From positions 1 to 22,610 of the forward strand of contig MU624815.1 of assembly GCA_025349905.2 (NCBI GenBank): a DNA stretch of 22,610 nucleotides. Reading direction: 5' to 3'. Source of the DNA: Blastocladiella britannica (taxonomy: Eukaryota > Blastocladiomycota > Blastocladiomycetes > Blastocladiales > Blastocladiaceae). The notes under the pieces were generated by a model that did not search any database, was not told where the DNA came from, and saw only the letters and a program-made list of their open reading frames with translations. Both the position numbers and the translations under genes were made by a program. Positions 17,901-22,610 of the stretch are shown here, piece after piece (positions within the stretch are counted from its first letter, which is position 1; every line of letters starts with the position of its first letter).

Positions 17901-19140
17901 ACGGCGCGCTGCAGCAGGGCAACACGAAGGGCTCCCGCGTCCACGTCCAGAAGATACGCGACAGAGGCCAGCGCGTCCTCGGAGCCGGTGGGCGACAGTA
18001 CCGCCGACTCGCCGTTGCCATCCGGGTCCAGCACAAACATAATGTTGCCCAGCCAAAGGAGCGCGGCGAGAATGCGGTGGATTGACGACTGCTCGTCGGC
18101 CGACAGACCAATCACGGACATGGCGTTGATCACGTCCTTGTACTCGGCGACATCGTCGATCCCGTCTACCGTGAGGCAGCGCGATGCGGCAGTGTACGTG
18201 TATCCCTCGGGGCCCGAGATGCCAAAGTCTATATTCCGTCCTCTCCTGGTGAGTGATCGTTTTCATAAATCAAAAGGCACATACCGCGGTACTGCTCAGC
18301 GGCGGCACAGAGCTGGTACAGAATGTGGAAATTGCGCTCGTTCTGCACTTGGCCAACCAGACGCGACTTTTCCAAGAGGTAGTTGGTAATGTGTGCGCCG
18401 ACTGGCTCACCTCGAGCGTTAAAGTAGATTTCGAGGTACTTGCCCTGTTAAATCGTTCAAGAAGATAAGTAAAAATCGAACCCGTTGCCTAAAGAGAACA
18501 GACATACAAAACGCGACGAATTGGTGTTCTTGAGGGTCTTGGCATTGCCAAAGGCCTCCAGGAGCGGGTTAGTGGCCAGCACCATGTCCTTGACGTGCTT
18601 GATCTGCGGAGCAGCACCTTCACCACCCGACACGTGCGCGACGTACTGCATGATCTTTTTCGCAGCCTCGGTCTTGCCGGCGCCCGACTCGCCCGAGATG
18701 ATCACGCACTGGTTCTCGCCGTACGACTTCATGCGGTAGTATGCGGCCTCGGCGATCGCAAACACGTGCGGCGGCATTTCAATGAGGTTGCGGCCAATGT
18801 ACGACTCAAGGACCGCCGTGGTGTAGATCCCCAAGTCGCGGTACGGGTTGACCGAGATCAGCACGTGGCCAATGTAAGTGTAGATTTCGCCGGCTTTAAA
18901 CCGGCGCGACAAGTTGGCATTGATGGCATCGTTGGACAGCGTCGAGAGCAACGTCATGTCGTCCACGCCGATCTGGTTAGGCTTGCGGTCGCTGTTCCAG
19001 GTAGCCTTTTTCACGGCCACGGGGCGGGCGTGCGCGCGCTGGTCGTCGCCGCCTTGCTTGCGTCCGAGTTGGATGGTGGCCTGTTATTTATTCATGAGTA
19101 TATTTTTTTCCATTTTATGCCGGCTCTGGGTGTTTACCAT
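14936..19140 (-). CDS. Class I myosin heavy chain, fungal type
   Basis: Single-headed actin motor of endocytic patches and hyphal or polar growth. Nine coding exons: 19138-19140 (ATG only), 18508-19080, 18285-18444, 17664-18228, 17497-17587, 16986-17428, 16844-16930, 15792-16777 and 14936-15738; 1236 residues. The head carries P-loop GESGAGKT (131-138), [20 protein letters not shown] and YIRCIKPN. Two IQ-like motifs follow ([12 protein letters not shown] and IIQQAW), then a TH1 membrane-binding domain, a Pro/Ala-rich TH2 region (about 970-1090), an SH3 domain (about 1092-1148, GWWLAK and [11 protein letters not shown]), and a tail with [11 protein letters not shown]. The TEDS-rule position, 16 residues before DALAK, is Glu365. 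The usual acidic Arp2/3-activating end of fungal myosins I is missing. Introns are 53 to 76 bases; one has a 16-base A/T run and another an ACTAAC branch site. Confidence 0.93.
19138..19140 (-). other. First coding exon of the myosin gene, ATG only
   Basis: The start codon is followed at once by GTAAAC and an intron of 57 bases (19081-19137) that ends AACAG. The next exon begins GCC ACC ATC CAA with no in-frame ATG until residue 43, inside the conserved head (DDMTLL). An ATG directly before the donor is therefore the best available start. Confidence 0.7.
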
Positions 19141-19347
19141 TTGAGGTGTTGTGGGTTGATGTGGTTGATTCTATAAAGGAAGTGATCCTCGCAATGCAAA
19201 TATGGTCAGCCAGCCGAATCGGTGTCGTTCTTTGCCTGGTATACGATGGAAATGTGGTCCAAGGCAAGCAAAGTCCACGAGAGAGATAGAGAGAGGTCGT
19301 CGCCAGTGTGGCGCTCAAGGTGAAAACCAAGCAGAGAAAACTTCAAC
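19141..19347. promoter_or_regulatory. Divergent promoter of the myosin and GPATCH11-like genes
   Basis: 207 bases between divergent start codons. TATAAAG is present on the plus strand at 19172-19178, 170 bases or so before the G-patch ATG. An out-of-frame ATG at 19202 opens a frame that overlaps the G-patch start, so it could act as an upstream open frame if transcription starts before it. Confidence 0.5.
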
Positions 19348-20542
19348 ATGCAACCGACGAAACCAAGAGCACCGCCGCCCTTGGTCCGGCGCCTGCCCCC
19401 CGGCGTGCCTCGCACTGACTCTACGCCAGTACCTCCTGCTCCCACCAACAACAGTGATGACAGTGACGACGACGACGACGACTACATGTCGGCCGCGTTC
19501 CTGGACAATGCCCCGCCTCCGCCGCCCGCCGACACTTACTCGCAGCGCCGAAAGCGGGCCTTCCACCAACTAAACCCGGCACCCGCTGCCCCTGCTCCAA
19601 CCTCTGCCCGTGAAAAACTGGCCGTGGACATGCAAAAACCGCTCCCTGCCTCCAATGTCGGCATGAAACTGCTGATGCGCATGGGGTTCGAGGAGGGCGC
19701 GGGACTCGGTAAAGATGGCCAGGGCATAGCTGAGCCGCTCGCCGTGCAACTCTCAGCCGGCCGGGTCGGTATCGGGGCCGCCGCTGCAGCGCGTGAGGTC
19801 GAGGAGAGCGAGAGCAAGCGTCGCAAGCTGATTACCGACCAGGCCCTGGACCATGGCCAGTTTCGCGAGTGGCGAGGAGCGAGGTTTATGCAGCGGACGT
19901 CCGTACTTGTTTTTTCAATCCTTTTTTTTTTTTGGATTGGACTCACATTTTTCTCAATGGACTCAGGCTCGAGCAAGACATTGCCAAGGCCCGCAAGATT
20001 TGCTTTCAGCTGGATGGCCAGCACGTACGTCCTTTCAGTCATTTTCTAAAAATTGGTACGCTGATCCTCCATGCGGACAACACAGGAAGCGGGGGAAGCA
20101 TTCTCGCACTTTTGGCCCGTGTCGCTGCAACCCCAGCCGACAGACTTGAAAACAGTAGCCAACGACGACGCAGAGGACCCTCTTGATGGCGACGACGATA
20201 CGCTGGGTCTGGCGTCGTCGGAGTTGCCGCAGATCGGTGGAGCTCGTGCGACCACGCCAGGACTGGATGACGAGCCATTGGATCCTGGAGCGCCGCCCTT
20301 TGCCCGCGGTCCCTGGACGGACGAGGCGGTTGAGTTCGAGTCGCTTTCGGTACCACATCCCTTTCGTTTAACATGCTAATCTGATACTTGACTAACGTCT
20401 AACACAGCTCGAGGATCAGCTCAATCAACTCCTCGATCGGCTTCGAGAAGCGTACATGTACTGCCTCTACTGCGGCGTGGCCTACGAGAGCACTGACGAA
20501 ATGCTGTCGTCGTGTCCGGGCAAGGATCGAGCGGATCACTAA
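19348..20542 (+). CDS. G-patch domain protein 11 (GPATCH11/CCDC75)-like
   Basis: Exons 19348-19883, 19967-20024, 20086-20349 and 20408-20542 encode 330 residues. An acidic (GAC)n-encoded run is followed by DYMSAAF, as in the N-terminus of GPATCH11. The G-patch (about residues 100-142) reads MKLLMRMGFEEGAGLGKDGQG. A basic segment (ESKRRKL) follows. The last exon has YCLYCGVAYES and CPGKDRADH, the C-terminal DUF4187 region with its CxxC pair and a third cysteine. G-patch proteins bind DEAH helicases through this domain; human GPATCH11 is linked to kinetochores and to RNA splicing. Introns are 83, 61 and 58 bases; the first holds a run of 12 T. The central acidic part is longer than I remember for animal homologues. 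Only 50 bases separate its stop from the next start codon. Confidence 0.88.
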
Positions 20543-20592
20543 TCGTCTCTTTTCCCCATTCAAAAAACTTTAATTTATTCTTTTGTACCAAA

Positions 20593-21209
20593 ATGGTCAT
20601 CCTCTCGACACTTGCCGGCCGCCTCGATGCCGGCGGCCTTCACTCGGCCGGATCGCTTGGCCTCTTTATCAGTGTGCCCGTCCTGACAGGTAAGCCCTTT
20701 TCAATCGCATCGATCAAGCAATATTCAATAATGACAAAAACATAAAAACAGGATTCGCCAGCGCCCTGTCCATGGGCAATGCGACAAAGACGTGGTACAA
20801 GACGGATCTGAAAAAGCCCAGCTGGACGCCGCCGCCATGGGTCTTTGGTCCCGTGTGGACGACGCTGTACGCCACCATGGGCTATGCGTCGCACCGCATT
20901 TTCCACTTGGTCCCGCGCCACCTCCGGGCGGTGCCGTTGGCGCTGTATGCGGGCCAGCTGGCGCTTAACTTTGCCTGGACCCCTATCTTTTTCCAGCAGC
21001 AGCGGTTTGGCGTCGCAACCGCCGTGATTACGGGTCTGTGGGGTAGCATTGCCGCCACCGCCTGGACTTTTGCCGAGTACGATGCACCATCCGGGTGGCT
21101 GCTGGTGCCGTACTTGGGCTGGGTGTCGTATGCGTCGGCACTGACCGCGTGGATCTGGCGCAACAACCCTGGGTTCCGTCACCGTCAATTGAAGAAGAAG
21201 GGCAACTGA
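20593..21209 (+). CDS. TSPO/MBR (translocator protein) homologue
   Basis: Exons 20593-20689 and 20752-21209 encode 184 residues; the intron is 62 bases (GTAAGC to AACAG, phase 1). Five hydrophobic segments fit the TSPO five-helix bundle. Signature stretches are WYKTDLKKPSWTPPPWVFGP, LYATMGYA, LALNFAWTPIFF and LLVPYLGWV, with a final IWRNN. TSPO proteins sit in mitochondrial outer or other membranes and bind porphyrins and sterols; they take part in tetrapyrrole handling and stress responses. The N-terminus is slightly extended (about 35 residues before the first conserved block) and the C-terminus ends in a basic tail, QLKKKGN. The 50-base gap to the upstream gene leaves little room for a promoter, so transcription may start inside or just after the G-patch gene. 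Confidence 0.93.
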
Positions 21210-21264
21210 CAATTTTTTTGGTCCTTTTCCGCGTGCGAATGAATGAATGGCACTTTTCAACGTT

Positions 21265-21354
21265 TTATTGTACGGTGAACCCCAAAGCGAGGAGCTGTTC
21301 GCGTCCCGCGTCAGGGGTTGCACCGCGAATAAGCTTTTTGGCGAAACACATGGC
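21265..21354 (-). pseudogene. Possible relic exon, unknown product
   Basis: On the minus strand a 90-base segment after a possible acceptor (ACAAG) reads as 29 residues, with AKKLIRGATPD and LLALGFTVQ, before a TAA that overlaps AATAAA. A further open segment (about 21400-21452, minus) could be spliced to it through a 54-base GTTAGA intron. The rest of any gene would have to lie across the nuclease promoter, where I see no start. It could be the end of a truncated gene or chance. Confidence 0.2.
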
Positions 21355-21529
21355 CTTGTTGATCCGTCAATGCTTGTTTTTTTTATGTTTCAGGCTATTT
21401 TTTCTAACTTTTCGGTGTAACTCGGATGCCAACACCACGGCATGATCAAGCGTTGCACAAAAAGAAAAGCTGAGCGCTCGTGTGCGTCCTTCCCCACGTT
21501 TCTTTCCGCAACTTTCCGTCGGCCGCTGC

Positions 21530-21536
21530 TATAAAG
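21530..21536 (+). promoter_or_regulatory. TATA box of the S1/P1 nuclease gene
   Basis: TATAAAG in the context GCTATAAAGGCCG, 123 bases upstream of the ATG. A second match, TATAAAA at 21615-21621, is too close to the start codon to be the likelier box. Confidence 0.65.
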
Positions 21537-21652
21537 GCCGCACCCCCGCTCCCCGCCTTTTTTTTTTCTTCACTCGCATTCACTTGTCCATCTCTACCAA
21601 TCGTGCTCGTACACTATAAAAAACGCTTAGCATACCTTCTAAACCATTCGAA

Positions 21653-22610
21653 ATGACCAAGTTCTCTGTCCTCCTTGCTGTCTCTACCCTTGCTCTCCTT
21701 GCTGCGCAAGCGAATGCGTGGGGTGTTGTACGTGACATATATCCTTTGTTTTTGATCAGCATCGCATGCATGGGAATGAGTGAGACTAATCTAAACAACA
21801 AAAAAAAACAATAGGTCGGACACCAGACCGTGGCCCAGATCGGTGCCGCCAACCTGACCCCGGCTGCCAAGGCCAAGTTCAACAAGATCATCGCGGCTGG
21901 CCGCGCCAACAACGTGTTCACGGGTCTTGAGGCTGCCGCGACCTGGCCCGACCAGAACCGCAACGCGGGCGGCGCCAACCCGGGCTCGCACTACATTGAC
22001 TACGACGACAACCCGCAGAGCGGCCAGTGCACGTCGGCGCAGGTTCCCGACGAGTGCAACGGCGCGGCCGGGTGCGTGACGTCGTCGATCGGCACCTTTG
22101 CGGCGGCGCTGGCATCAGCCAACCCCAACTCGGCCGCGGCGGCCCAGAACCTGGCCCTCGTGATTCACTTTGTCGGTGACGTTGCCCAGCCCCTGCACGC
22201 GACTGGGTACGCTCGCGGCGGCAACCAGATCAACGTCAAGTGGGGCCGCAAGAAGACCAACGCGCACAGTGTCTGGGACACGCAGCTGGTGCAGGCCGCC
22301 GCTGACAATGCCGGCGGCATCGACGCGTGGGTGCAGAACCTGCAGTCGCTGTCGTCCGATGACGATGCGTCCACCGCGTGCGTGGCCTCGGCTGGCGCCA
22401 CCGACGCTGCCGCGCTCACCCAGTGCGCGATCGCGTGGTCGCAGGAGTCGGAGGCGCTGACGTGCTCGGCCGTCTTTGGCGACGCGTTCACCACGGGAGA
22501 TCTGTCGGGGTCGTACGAGGAGACCGTCGAGCCCGTGGTCAACCAGCAGATTGCTCGCGCCGGTCTTCGTCTGTCGGCCGTCCTCAACAAGGTGCTGGGC
22601 GGAAGCCAGT
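21653..22610 (+). CDS. Secreted S1/P1-type zinc nuclease (3' end outside the window)
   Basis: Exon 1 is 21653-21727; after an 87-base intron (GTACGT to ATAG) exon 2 runs from 21815 past the right edge. The 290 residues seen start with a signal peptide ending ANA before Trp23, whose mature N-terminus would be a zinc ligand. Other predicted ligands of the trinuclear zinc site are His28 (GH), Asp71 (TWPD), His84 (SHYID), His143 and Asp147 with His153 (HFVGDVAQPLH), and His176 with Asp180 (HSVWD). All expected ligands are present, so the enzyme should be active on single-stranded nucleic acids, usually outside the cell or in the vacuole for nutrient scavenging. The window ends near the usual C-terminal RLSAVLN motif, so little is missing. 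The family is common in fungi, plants and protists. Confidence 0.93.

Larger units (their letters stand above)
21210..21652. promoter_or_regulatory. Intergenic region with the S1/P1 nuclease promoter
   Basis: 443 bases. The left part holds the TSPO 3' region and a minus-strand coding-like segment (21265-21354). The right part has TATAAAG at 21530-21536, a second TATAAAA at 21615-21621, a T run at 21558-21567 and a pyrimidine-rich leader before the ATG at 21653. Confidence 0.5.

Noticed and set aside
1..22610. CRISPR arrays, rRNA, tRNA or transposons
   Set aside because: I found no regularly spaced repeats, no tRNA-like B-box and cloverleaf, no rRNA stretch, and no transposase or reverse transcriptase motif on either strand.

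Overview
The window is nuclear DNA from a eukaryote. It holds 12 intron-containing or single-exon genes with GC-rich exons, 31 short introns (about 52 to 87 bases) and AT-rich introns and flanks full of A or T runs. The single class I myosin with the fungal layout (head, two IQ motifs, TH1, proline-rich TH2, SH3), the Fsh1-type hydrolase module and the very compact spacing point to a fungus. The GC-rich coding sequence and the presence of an AFG2B orthologue (known from animals, absent from budding yeast) make an early-diverging, perhaps zoosporic, fungus my best guess. That placement is inference.

Left part (1-4288): a minus-strand TATA box near the left edge suggests a gene lying outside the window. 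A PP6/Sit4-type phosphatase (minus) and an AFG2B-like double AAA ATPase (plus) then share a 134-base divergent promoter.

Secreted-peptide cluster (4289-6301): three small secreted proteins (65, 64 and 67 residues) have a signal peptide, one phase-1 intron at the same place, and eight cysteines spaced C-x5-C-x3-C-x3-C-x5-C-x3-C-x3-C-x-C. I do not recognise the family. Copies 1 and 2 converge as an inverted duplication. Copy 3 diverges from copy 2 and is an older paralogue. This is the most likely undescribed system in the window.

Middle (6419-14749): an LRR protein with a Pro/Ala-rich linker; an ABHD4/5-type alpha/beta hydrolase; a Nudix hydrolase of the diphosphoinositol polyphosphate phosphatase type; and one very large minus-strand gene that joins a DUF924 domain, an Fsh1/OVCA2 serine hydrolase, an uncharacterised region and a C-terminal LRR domain in one 1374-residue reading frame.

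Right part (14936-22610): class I myosin (minus, nine coding exons, the first only ATG), a GPATCH11-like G-patch protein, a TSPO/peripheral benzodiazepine receptor homologue, and a secreted S1/P1 nuclease cut by the right edge.

These are mostly unrelated housekeeping genes rather than a pathway. Four of the six TATA boxes assigned to in-window genes here precede genes for secreted or small metabolic proteins, which suggests inducible promoters set among TATA-less housekeeping genes. All splice models were built by hand from reading-frame continuity and remembered family sequences, without transcript data.
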